Positions 37,261-44,966 of a stretch of DNA of 64,000 nt are shown piece after piece; within the stretch, counting starts at the first letter, position 1, and each line of letters opens with the position of its first letter. The notes below the pieces were generated by a model, which ran no database searches, was not told the DNA's origin, and was given only the letters and a program-made list of their open reading frames with translations. Both the position numbers and the translations under genes were made by a program. Source of the stretch: Chloroflexus aurantiacus J-10-fl (GTDB lineage Bacteria > Chloroflexota > Chloroflexia > Chloroflexales > Chloroflexaceae); the NCBI RefSeq assembly GCF_000018865.1, contig NC_010175.1, positions 434,001 to 498,000 on the forward strand, read 5' to 3'.

Positions 37261-37809
37261 ATGGATTGGTCGAAGCAGGCGAATGACATGATCAAGATGT
37301 GGACCGGCACGCAACAGAAGGTCTGGGATAGCTGGATGGCATCAATGCAATACATGGCAGCCCCGCAGAATCCAGAAGCATGGCAGAAGACGGTCGATAG
37401 CTGGCGGGGGACAGTCAAGCAAACGCTGGAAGCACAGGTCGAGCTGACCCGCATGTGGGCAGAGGCCGTCGCCGCGAACAGCGTTAACATGCCGAATCTG
37501 CCTCCTATCCCTGGTGTCCCCACAATCCCCGGTCTCAATCCAGCATCGCCGACCTCGGTTGTGGAATGGAGCCGGCAGGTTCTGGAGTTGACCCGCAATT
37601 TCACCGAAAGCCAGACCCGCTTCATTGAGGGCTGGTTCGAGATGCTCAAGAAGTCGGATCCGACCACGATTGCCCGTGGTTGGGATACGACGCAAATGCA
37701 GAAGGTGATGCAGAGCTGGCAAGAGGCGATGCAGCGGGTGATTGAGGCTCAGGCCGAACTGGGTAAAGTGTTGATGGGAGTTGTCAACAACACTGTCGAG
37801 AAGAAGTAA
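37261..37809 (+). CDS. Phasin-like Trp-rich helical protein (PhaP/PhaE type, tentative)
   Basis: 182 residues from ATG 37261, with GGAGGA immediately upstream; an upstream ATG at 37249 has no ribosome site. Predicted all-helical with many Trp, Met and Gln residues, e.g. MDWSKQANDMIKMWTGTQQK and WQEAMQRVIEAQAELGK, plus a proline-rich linker PNLPPIPGVPTIPGLNP in the middle. This plan resembles phasins and the PhaE subunit of PHA synthase, i.e. a granule-surface protein. No polyhydroxyalkanoate gene is adjacent, so the assignment is tentative. It ends with a clear terminator at 37839-37882. Confidence 0.55.
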   Translation: MDWSKQANDMIKMWTGTQQKVWDSWMASMQYMAAPQNPEAWQKTVDSWRGTVKQTLEAQVELTRMWAEAVAANSVNMPNLPPIPGVPTIPGLNPASPTSVVEWSRQVLELTRNFTESQTRFIEGWFEMLKKSDPTTIARGWDTTQMQKVMQSWQEAMQRVIEAQAELGKVLMGVVNNTVEKK

Positions 37810-37838
37810 CGTTGTTTTCTCTGCGTGAATTGACGCTC

Positions 37839-37882
37839 ATTGAGGGAAGTGATGCTCTCTGGTTGCATACACTTCCCTCAAT
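37839..37882 (+). terminator. Intrinsic terminator of the phasin-like gene
   Basis: 13-bp perfect stem (ATTGAGGGAAGTG / CACTTCCCTCAAT) with an 18-nt loop followed by TTCTTTTGCTTT, 30 nt after the stop. Confidence 0.75.
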
Positions 37883-37907
37883 TTCTTTTGCTTTCGGTAT
37901 CAGTTTG

Positions 37908-38708
37908 CTATTCAGCAACCCCATACCACGCGGCAAAATGGTGTACCGGGCCATGCCCTTGACCTAAACCTGGTGCATGACGGAGAGCGGTGGTAATGTA
38001 TTCTTTCGCCTGTGCAACTGCATCAGGTACCGACAGACCCTTTGCTAAACCGGCAGCAATCGCCGAGGCGAAAGTACAACCGGTTCCGTGAGTGTGTCGT
38101 GTCTCTATCCGTGGCGCCGTAAAGTACTGATACTGCGCCCCGTCGAAGAGCACATCAACACTATCACCTTCGAGATGTCCACCTTTCACCAGTACCCAGC
38201 GCGGCCCCATGGCATGGATCATCTGTGCCGCCTGTTCCATCTCAGCAATAGTTGTAATGTTAAGCCCGGTTAGTGCCCGTGCTTCCGGGAGATTCGGGGT
38301 CACGATGGTAGCCAGTGGCAACAACAGCGTGATCAAAGCCTGCTGCGCCTCAGGGTGCAACAATGGATGTCCACTCTTGGCTACCATCACCGGATCAACC
38401 ACCAGGTAAGGCCACTGATAGGCTCGTGCCTTCTCAGCAACCACCGCAATAATGTCGGCATTTGCCAGCATCCCGGTCTTCACCGCATCGACGCCGATGT
38501 CGGTAACGACCGAGTCGATCTGTTGACCGACAAACGCTGCCGGCAATTCCACCACCCCTTGCACCCCCACCGTATTCTGAGCCGTCACGGCGGTCAGTAC
38601 GCTCATACCATACGCACCCAGGGCCGCAAATGCTTTTAAATCGGCCTGAATACCGGCCCCACCACCAGAATCAGAACCGGCAATCGTCAGACAACGCGGT
38701 AACGTCAT
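37908..38708 (-). CDS. thiD: Hydroxymethylpyrimidine/phosphomethylpyrimidine kinase
   Basis: 266 residues. ThiD phosphorylates HMP to HMP-P and then to HMP-PP for thiamine assembly. Ribokinase fold: N-terminal AGSDSGGGAGIQADLKAFAALG with the substrate loop, GTGCTFASAIAAGLAKG with the catalytic aspartate region changed to GTGCTF as in ThiD. VDPVMVAKSGHPLL is diagnostic. The start overlaps the thiE stop by 4 nt; last gene of the TPP-riboswitch operon thiM-thiE-thiD. Confidence 0.96.
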   Translation of the reverse strand: MTLPRCLTIAGSDSGGGAGIQADLKAFAALGAYGMSVLTAVTAQNTVGVQGVVELPAAFVGQQIDSVVTDIGVDAVKTGMLANADIIAVVAEKARAYQWPYLVVDPVMVAKSGHPLLHPEAQQALITLLLPLATIVTPNLPEARALTGLNITTIAEMEQAAQMIHAMGPRWVLVKGGHLEGDSVDVLFDGAQYQYFTAPRIETRHTHGTGCTFASAIAAGLAKGLSVPDAVAQAKEYITTALRHAPGLGQGHGPVHHFAAWYGVAE

Positions 38709-39355
38709 AGCGCCTTCTCCTGAGTAACTGACACCAGCGCACGCAATTGACGAGCAGCGGCAGTGACATCATCTGCTGCGACTACTGCTGACACAACAGC
38801 AATTCCATCAGCACCTGCCCGCATCACATCAGCAGCATTTGCCTGATTAATACCGCCAATTGCCACAATTGGGATCGATACGTGTTGCCGGATGGCGCGT
38901 AAACCATCCAGGCCTATCGGCGCTGCGGCATCTGGTTTGGTTGTTGTGGCGAAGATCGGCCCAACGCCGAGATAATCTGCCCCATCACGCACCGCCTGAA
39001 GTGCTTCACTGAGATTGTGGGCCGACACTCCCAACAGTTTGTTGCCGATCAATCGTCGCGCCAGTGCCACCGGCATATCATCCTGACCGACGTGAACACC
39101 ATCAGCATCTACCGCCAGTGCCACATCTACCCGATCATTGACGATCAGTGGCACCCCAGCCCGTCGGGTCAGATCACGCAATTCCAGCGCTTCTTCAATC
39201 ATCTGCCGGGTTGAGGCATGCTTCTCCCGATACTGCACAACTGTGGCGCCACCAACTATCGCCGCTTCAATCACTGCGCGATGTGAACGGCCTCGCGACA
39301 GCCCGGCATCAGTGACGACATACAGCCGCCAGTCAACAATATGGGCGATACTCAC
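38705..39355 (-). CDS. thiE: Thiamine phosphate synthase
   Basis: 216 residues. Couples HMP-PP with hydroxyethylthiazole phosphate to thiamine phosphate. TIM barrel: RLYVVTDAG at the start, VQYREKHASTRQMIEEA with pyrophosphate-binding Arg/Lys, VNDRVDVALAVDADGVHVGQ and VGPIFATTTKPDA. All match the family. It lies 27 nt after thiM and overlaps thiD by 4 nt (ATGA). Confidence 0.96.
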   Translation of the reverse strand: MSIAHIVDWRLYVVTDAGLSRGRSHRAVIEAAIVGGATVVQYREKHASTRQMIEEALELRDLTRRAGVPLIVNDRVDVALAVDADGVHVGQDDMPVALARRLIGNKLLGVSAHNLSEALQAVRDGADYLGVGPIFATTTKPDAAAPIGLDGLRAIRQHVSIPIVAIGGINQANAADVMRAGADGIAVVSAVVAADDVTAAARQLRALVSVTQEKAL

Positions 39356-39382
39356 AGGCAGATCCTTTCCTTATCAGGGAAA

Positions 39383-40192
39383 CTACCCTGCAACAGCAGT
39401 TACCCGTGCCCCGGCACGAATCTGATCAGCCGAAAGATGGTAGATAGCATCGTAAAAGGCCACCTTAAAGCTTGCCGGCCCACGTGCTGCCGGCGCGGCC
39501 AGTTCGGCGGCCAGACCAAAACAGGCCAGCGCAGCCGCTGCGGCAAAGGGATACTCGCGCTCAACTGCAGCAAATGCAGCGATAACCGTGGTTGCCGAAC
39601 AGCCAGTGCCGGTGAGCGTCTTCAGCCATTCATGACCATTATCGACCAGAAACACCCGCTTCCCATCGGTCACGACATCTTGCCGACCGGTAACAGCAAC
39701 CACAGTACGGTACTGTTGGGCCAGCGCCTTCGCGGCTGCGGTCGGATCATCGACCTCAACCACCGTCTCGACCCCTTTGACCACGCCACCCATCCCGGCC
39801 AGCGCACCGATCTCGCCGGAATTACCCCGCACCACCGCAATCTGAAGCTCTTCAAGCAACCGCCGATTACTCGCCGTGCGCAGGCTTGTCGCACCAGCAC
39901 CCACCGGATCGAGCACGATAGGAATCCCCAGCTCGTTTGCCCGCCGACCGGCAATCAACATCGCTTCAATCCAATCAGGCGACAACGTGCCCACATTCAA
40001 CACCAGCGCACCTGCAGCGGTCACCATCTCGGCCACCTCGGCTCGATCATGCGCCATAACCGGCAACCCACCGATGTGCAGCGTTACATTGGCCGTATCA
40101 TTCATCACCACAAAATTGGTAATGTGGTGAATGAGGGGGCGCTGCTGGCGCACCCGTTCGCGCAACTCCGCGATCCGCTCGTTCAGAGTCAT
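39383..40192 (-). CDS. thiM: Hydroxyethylthiazole kinase
   Basis: 269 residues, starting at ATG 40192 with GGAGG 5 nt upstream (a preceding ATG at 40195 is nearly equal). Phosphorylates salvaged thiazole alcohol. Diagnostic: PLIHHITNFVVMNDTANV, LVLNVGTL, DPVGAGAT and TLTGTGCSATTVIAAFAAVE. No de novo genes thiC or thiG follow, so this operon is a salvage module. First gene behind the TPP riboswitch and terminator. Confidence 0.95.
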   Translation of the reverse strand: MTLNERIAELRERVRQQRPLIHHITNFVVMNDTANVTLHIGGLPVMAHDRAEVAEMVTAAGALVLNVGTLSPDWIEAMLIAGRRANELGIPIVLDPVGAGATSLRTASNRRLLEELQIAVVRGNSGEIGALAGMGGVVKGVETVVEVDDPTAAAKALAQQYRTVVAVTGRQDVVTDGKRVFLVDNGHEWLKTLTGTGCSATTVIAAFAAVEREYPFAAAAALACFGLAAELAAPAARGPASFKVAFYDAIYHLSADQIRAGARVTAVAG

Positions 40193-40241
40193 CATGGCCT
40201 CCTTGCGCCAGCAGACGGCGGAACATCATTGGGCAGGTAGC

Positions 40242-40271
40242 AAAAAACCGCCCTGCCGCGGCAGGACGGTT
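40242..40271 (-). terminator. Regulatory terminator of the TPP riboswitch
   Basis: On the minus strand an 11-bp stem (one G-U) around a CGCG loop is followed by six T residues. It lies between the riboswitch and thiM, so it is positioned to stop transcription when TPP is bound. Confidence 0.85.
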
Positions 40272-40310
40272 ATTCCGCAATGCAGACGGTGCAATACACC
40301 TGCACCCTGC

Positions 40311-40410
40311 TCCTCCCTCCGCTGGCATAACCCAGATCAGGTTCAAAGGGTCGGTGTCGGTGGCGATACGCCTAGACACCCTCTCAGCCCGGTTCTCCCA
40401 GGCTCCCCTG
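40311..40410 (-). ncRNA. TPP riboswitch (THI element)
   Basis: On the minus strand the conserved boxes GGCTGAGA and, further 3', GAACCTGATCTGGGTTATG followed by CCAGCGGAGGGA are present in the right order; these are the pyrimidine-sensing and pyrophosphate-sensing parts of the thiamine pyrophosphate aptamer. It precedes thiM-thiE-thiD and the terminator at 40242-40271, so control is by transcription attenuation. Boundaries are approximate. Confidence 0.93.
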
Positions 40411-41046
40411 GCTTATTAGTTACGAAGTATCATATCATGGAAGGATGGCTTGTGCAAGGCTTGTTATCACTCTTGAGTCTCTCAAAATAGACACCGTGTA
40501 AGATCTACACCAATCAACGTGACAGGCAACCCTGCACCTACACCATGGAATATTCTTGCAGAAGTCTCCTTACAGATACCGTTTGCAACACGCAATCCTG
40601 TGTTGTCACAGCGATTATCGCTGATAAGCCTGCTATGACCAACACCCGGCGGTGGCGTAACCGGCAGGGACGCACGGTCTACCGCCCTTCCTCACCTGCG
40701 ACGACGGCGAGTATTGCCCCCTCAAGTATTCCGTACCTCAGCAGGGCGGATGCAGCCCATCGGCAGCGGGCACTTTACGGCACAAACGTTTGTCCCCTGC
40801 TCCACGTGAAGTTATCTCAAAAAAATACAATACATGGCGTGTGACTCAAGACATACTCCCTCGCCGCCCCCTCGTATAGCAATGTGAACAGGTACACGCA
40901 CCACCCGTAGGGGCGGGTTCAGAACCCGCCCCTACGGAACCCACCTACCCTATCATGCAGGTGATCCCTACGGATCATTGCGGATGAGATGGATAGTCAC
41001 GGTTCACCGCATATCCGGTGATAGGTAATGATGCGCCAATGTGATA
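40411..41046. other. Gene-free region with a long perfect palindrome
   Basis: About 640 bp between the riboswitch and the flavin dehydrogenase gene. The promoter of the thi operon should lie near its left end. It holds the palindrome at 40905-40937. A 99-codon open frame at 40545-40844 resembles no family and is not called. Confidence 0.55.
40905..40937. repeat. 33-bp perfect palindrome, REP-like
   Basis: Two perfect 16-bp arms (CCGTAGGGGCGGGTTC and its complement) around one A. Such GTAGGGGCGGGTT palindromes are common dispersed intergenic elements in bacteria. It also lies 110 bp after the flavin dehydrogenase gene end and could terminate it. Confidence 0.75.
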
Positions 41047-42720
41047 TTACACCCGCTCGACAAGTTGCATATTTTGCACGATATGCTGCATGGCTATGTA
41101 GGCAAAGGTACACGCCGGGCCTAACGTGGAACCGGGGCCTGGATAAGTGCCTCCGAACACTGAGGCCGAGGTGTTGCCTGTGGCGTACAGACCGGGAATA
41201 GGCTCGCCATTTTCGTGCAGCACCTGTCCCCACTCATCTGTCAACAGACCACCCAGTGTCCCCAGTTCGCCGGGATAGATAGCCGTCGCATAGAAAGGTG
41301 GACGTTCTAGCGGGCCGAGATTGGGGTTGGGCTTTACGCGCGGATCGCTGTAGAAACGGTCGTAAGCACTCTCACCACGGTGGAAATCTTCATCCTTACC
41401 CTGCTGTGCCATTCGATTAAACCGCACTACTGTGCGTTCTAACCCATCGGGATCGATACCAATACGCATCGCCAGCTCTCGCAATGTTTGCGCGCGCACC
41501 AGGAATTGGGAGCTGGTGGCCGATTGCGGCGTAATGCCCGGCGGCAATAACCCAAACGGATAGTAGCGGCGATGACGGCTTTCCATGATCAGCCAGGCCG
41601 GAATGGCCGGCGTCTGCCTGTGCCGCTCATATTGCCAACGCCAGCAATCGACATATGAAGCCGACTCGTTCATGAAACGCTCGCCCTTGCTATCAACAAT
41701 GATGGAGAACGGCAACGAGCGCTCGCCGACCAGAAACGACACCTGACCTTGCGGGAGTATCACCACAGGCCCACCCCAGGCCTTATCCATTAAGGCTACC
41801 GCCGCACCGAGAGCCTGGGCGGCACGAATGGCATCGCCTGTATTGCCCGATGCACCTACAGCCCAGTCGGTACTCGTGGGCTTGGGAAGATAGCGTTCAC
41901 GCATCTCGCCGTGATGCTCAAAACCACCCGCTGCCAGCAACACCCCTCTACGAGCTGCCACACGCAGAGTGCGCCCTTCACGGCGCACAACAGCGCCGGC
42001 AACCCGTCCATGATCAACGACCAATTCTTCGAGAGAGCTTTCGAGCCAGATCGGGATATTCCGTTGCAGACATAACCAGAGCAGTTGGCCTACGAGCGAC
42101 GCCCCCAGACCCATCGGCACCTTACCCAGCGCTCGTTGAAAGAACCGCCCAAAGACACGCATGGCCATGAGGAATCCGCGCACTGTACGCAACGAAACCA
42201 AAAAAGAAGCAACCTCATTTGTATGTATCGGTATTGGTGGCGCACCCGGGAAAGGACGGAGCCGTTTCAGCCATGGCCCTAATTGACGGCCGTCGAAGAT
42301 GCTTCCCTCGATGGCGCGCCCGCGTTTCGAGCCACCAGGACGTTCAGGGTAGTAATCTGGATACCCGATGGCGGCATGCCACCGAAAGCCAAGGCGACGC
42401 AGAAACTCAACCATCTGTGGCCCGTACTCTAAAAAAGCTCGCCGCCGATCGGGTGAGGCAGCGGGACCGGCAGCCGGTACCACCTCTTCTAAATAACGCC
42501 ACGCCATCTCAAACGAATCTTCTACCCCGGCCTCGCGCGACACCGGATTGTTGGGAATCCACAATCCGCCACCCGACATAGCGCTTGAACCACCTACCAG
42601 ATCAGTTTTTTCGATCACCAGTGTCTCGAGTCCGGCCTCCTTCGCCACCAGTGCTGCCACCAGCGCACCGGCTCCGCTCCCGACAATGAGAACGTCCGTC
42701 TGGTAATCAGATCGATCCAT
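41047..42720 (-). CDS. FAD-dependent dehydrogenase, 3-ketosteroid-dehydrogenase-like
   Basis: 557 residues, flavoprotein of the fumarate-reductase/KstD group. Rossmann FAD motif VGSGAGALVAALVAKEAG at about 12-29, SSAMSGGGLWIPNN after it, second FAD region AAGGFEHHGEM, and the C-terminal signature GLYATGNTSASVFGGTYPGPG. Close to ketosteroid delta-1-dehydrogenases, but dehydrogenation of other cyclic ketones or carboxylic acids is possible. No signal peptide. Downstream is the palindrome at 40905-40937; an SDR gene lies 22 nt upstream on the same strand. Confidence 0.85.
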   Translation of the reverse strand: MDRSDYQTDVLIVGSGAGALVAALVAKEAGLETLVIEKTDLVGGSSAMSGGGLWIPNNPVSREAGVEDSFEMAWRYLEEVVPAAGPAASPDRRRAFLEYGPQMVEFLRRLGFRWHAAIGYPDYYPERPGGSKRGRAIEGSIFDGRQLGPWLKRLRPFPGAPPIPIHTNEVASFLVSLRTVRGFLMAMRVFGRFFQRALGKVPMGLGASLVGQLLWLCLQRNIPIWLESSLEELVVDHGRVAGAVVRREGRTLRVAARRGVLLAAGGFEHHGEMRERYLPKPTSTDWAVGASGNTGDAIRAAQALGAAVALMDKAWGGPVVILPQGQVSFLVGERSLPFSIIVDSKGERFMNESASYVDCWRWQYERHRQTPAIPAWLIMESRHRRYYPFGLLPPGITPQSATSSQFLVRAQTLRELAMRIGIDPDGLERTVVRFNRMAQQGKDEDFHRGESAYDRFYSDPRVKPNPNLGPLERPPFYATAIYPGELGTLGGLLTDEWGQVLHENGEPIPGLYATGNTSASVFGGTYPGPGSTLGPACTFAYIAMQHIVQNMQLVERV

Positions 42721-42742
42721 ATGCGTTCTCCTGTATTGAACA

Positions 42743-43564
42743 TTACCGAGACAACAGATGTTGCATCTGCCTGTAGATCAATTCGGCTGCCCAGCGGGGA
42801 TTCAGTCGGCTGAGCCAGTCCATCATTCGCGCATCTGAACCGACAAGAATGCGATAGCGATCCCCTTCAATACCGTCTATGATGATGCGTGCAGCTTCCT
42901 TTGGCGAAAGTGCCTTCATGCGACTCGAACGTTGTGCCTGCGCTGCCTGCATAGGCAGTGAAGACTGAGCCACGTTAGAATTTTTGACAATATCGGTAGC
43001 CATCGCACCCGGAAATACAATCGTCACCCGAACATTGGTGTTAAGCAGCTCACTCCTCAAACCTTCGGTGAAGAGCTTAACGGCAGCTTTTGAGGCACCG
43101 TACATTGTTTGTCCAGGCACCGGCACCAGCGCCCCCATACTGGAAATATTGACAATGTGCGCTACTGGTCGTTTGATCAGGTACGGCAAGAACGATTTTG
43201 TCATGTAAAGTGTGCCATAGAAGTTAACCTTCAATACCCGATCAATTGCCGCATCCTCCAGGTCGTTTACTTTGACAAAAGGCTGAATGATGCCCGCATT
43301 GTTGATCAGACCATCAACTGCTCCATGGACAGACAGAACTTTTTCGGGAAGCGCCTGAACAGCCGCCAGATCAGCAATATTCACCACATGGGTAGAAAGT
43401 TTGCTCCTGGCCTGACCTGCCTGCCCGACCAGTTCGTCAAGCGCCGCACCATTGATATCCACGGCAGCAACATTCGCCCCCATATCGAGCAGCCGTAAAA
43501 CCAGCTCGCGACCTAAACCGCTCGCCCCTCCTGTGACGACGAAGACTTTGTTTTTTACTTTCAT
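42743..43564 (-). CDS. Short-chain dehydrogenase/reductase
   Basis: 273 residues. Cofactor motif GGASGLG, NNAG at about 91, Ser in NISSMG, and YGASK catalytic pair. Related to SDRs next to ketosteroid or cyclic-alcohol dehydrogenases. AAGGAG lies 10 nt before the ATG. Likely co-transcribed with the flavin dehydrogenase gene (22 nt gap). The two could oxidise one ring-type substrate in two steps. Confidence 0.9.
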   Translation of the reverse strand: MKVKNKVFVVTGGASGLGRELVLRLLDMGANVAAVDINGAALDELVGQAGQARSKLSTHVVNIADLAAVQALPEKVLSVHGAVDGLINNAGIIQPFVKVNDLEDAAIDRVLKVNFYGTLYMTKSFLPYLIKRPVAHIVNISSMGALVPVPGQTMYGASKAAVKLFTEGLRSELLNTNVRVTIVFPGAMATDIVKNSNVAQSSLPMQAAQAQRSSRMKALSPKEAARIIIDGIEGDRYRILVGSDARMMDWLSRLNPRWAAELIYRQMQHLLSR

Positions 43565-43869
43565 AAGCTGTTTACTCCTTCGCTTTGATCTACTTTTGCG
43601 GATCGAACAAACATTACCTTGGGGATAATTCGCACCAACCAGGGGGTATCAGATGTTGTTCCATTGTGACCTTAGTATGACACAGGTCGTGGATATATAT
43701 CAAGAACGTGGCAAGAATGATGAACAAAGCCTGAGTAGAGATCTCTCTACGGTCACAGAGATAGGGTTCAGAAGTTACTTTGATATATGCGTGAACCGTG
43801 TATAAAGAATGACCGAACCCTGCATGTAACGTACAGAAAAGTCACCTGCCTTGACTCGGACATGTCGGT
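43565..43869. other. Intergenic region before the SDR gene
   Basis: 305 bp, moderately AT-rich; probably holds the promoter of the SDR-flavin dehydrogenase pair. No hairpin or coding region stood out. Confidence 0.45.
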
Positions 43870-44859
43870 TCATCCATACACGTAGTTAGCCCGCAACCAC
43901 GCCATACTTCTCGCAATAAAACCTTTGGAGAAATTGAAGATTTCATCAGTATCGTAATTGCGGTAATAACACTCGGTATGCATCACTAAAGCAAGATGCA
44001 ATGAGTACAGGTAACAGCGTTGTTTTTCGGCAAAGGTGAATGATGTCTTGCCGTAGCCGCGCATGCTGTTAGTAATTCCATCACCAAAAAATGGCCGAAA
44101 TTGAGCTTCCATTAGTGGATCGGCCCATAATACCCGTTCAAAGTCAATGATTCCGACAATTCGACCTTGCTGAACAAAGAAATTGGCATCCCAGGCATCC
44201 CAGTGCACCAGGCACGGTATAGTAACCTCCTCTAGCGCAGCAGCGTGTTTCCAAACCACGTCGCGGATTTCATCGTAGCTGTAGTCAAACGTTACCCGTT
44301 TGCGAGCGGCGTCTTCCAGCACCGCATCCATAATCCTGATGAATGCCTCTTTCCAGGTACTGGCGCGCAGATCGGGATTCCCTTCATACCCAAAATAGGT
44401 ACCGCGAAAACTGTTGATCTCGCGGATAATGGTACCAATCTGGTATTCGAGCGTTGCCAGGGTCGCGGCAGGCAAGCGCGCTCGCATATGCGCAAGCGTA
44501 TCCCCGGCAAGTTTCTCCATAAAGAAGTAGTCCGCATCACACACCTCATGCGTATCATCGCAGAAGTAAATGTTGGGCACGGGAATAGCCGGGTTTTGTC
44601 GAACCAGACGCATGGTGGCAACCTCGGTTGCCATGATGTTCTTCTCATACGACATCACTTCTGCATCAGGTGGTGGGGCGATCTTGAGGATAACTTCCTG
44701 CCCATTGGCGAGCCGGATGCTGTACACCGCATTGAACCAGCCATCCTTCAGCTCATAAACTGCACCTTCGTCATCGGCCAGCGCCATCCCACCAAATGCC
44801 CTGGCAACCATGGCTTCAATCTGCGCGCGGGTTTTAGTGTTCTTGGTCTTGCTCTTCAT
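43870..44859 (-). CDS. Phosphotransferase of the APH / choline-kinase-like fold
   Basis: 329 residues. Kinase-like fold of the aminoglycoside phosphotransferase family. The ATP-lysine is likely in EVILKIAPP. The catalytic loop is LVHWDAWDANFF, a variant of HGDxxxxN with W for G, and the metal motif IIDFE follows after the beta-turn. Substrate unknown: members phosphorylate aminoglycosides, choline, homoserine, or acyl-CoA-linked alcohols (CoA-dehydrogenase-associated kinases). The gene follows a hairpin at 44878-44911, and its neighbour GH3 gene ends just upstream on the same strand. Confidence 0.85.
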   Translation of the reverse strand: MKSKTKNTKTRAQIEAMVARAFGGMALADDEGAVYELKDGWFNAVYSIRLANGQEVILKIAPPPDAEVMSYEKNIMATEVATMRLVRQNPAIPVPNIYFCDDTHEVCDADYFFMEKLAGDTLAHMRARLPAATLATLEYQIGTIIREINSFRGTYFGYEGNPDLRASTWKEAFIRIMDAVLEDAARKRVTFDYSYDEIRDVVWKHAAALEEVTIPCLVHWDAWDANFFVQQGRIVGIIDFERVLWADPLMEAQFRPFFGDGITNSMRGYGKTSFTFAEKQRCYLYSLHLALVMHTECYYRNYDTDEIFNFSKGFIARSMAWLRANYVYG

Positions 44860-44877
44860 CGTTACTGGTTCTTTAAT

Positions 44878-44911
44878 TTACCGGCAGCCTGGTTGAATCG
44901 GCTGCCGGTAA
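44878..44911 (-). terminator. Hairpin between the GH3 and phosphotransferase genes
   Basis: Perfect 12-bp stem TTACCGGCAGCC / GGCTGCCGGTAA with a 10-nt loop, 56 nt after the GH3 stop and 19 nt before the APH start. The following tract is AATTAAAG, so termination may be partial. Confidence 0.55.
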
Positions 44912-44966
44912 GACGTTCACTACGGAACGGGTGCAGCGTCGCCTTTTCGCATGTACTCGAAAACAT

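Noticed and set aside
39341-40240. 299-codon plus-strand frame opposite thiE and thiM
   Set aside because: Entirely antisense to well-identified thiamine genes.
40545-40844. 99-codon frame in the intergenic region right of the riboswitch
   Set aside because: No ribosome site, low-complexity composition and no recognisable fold.
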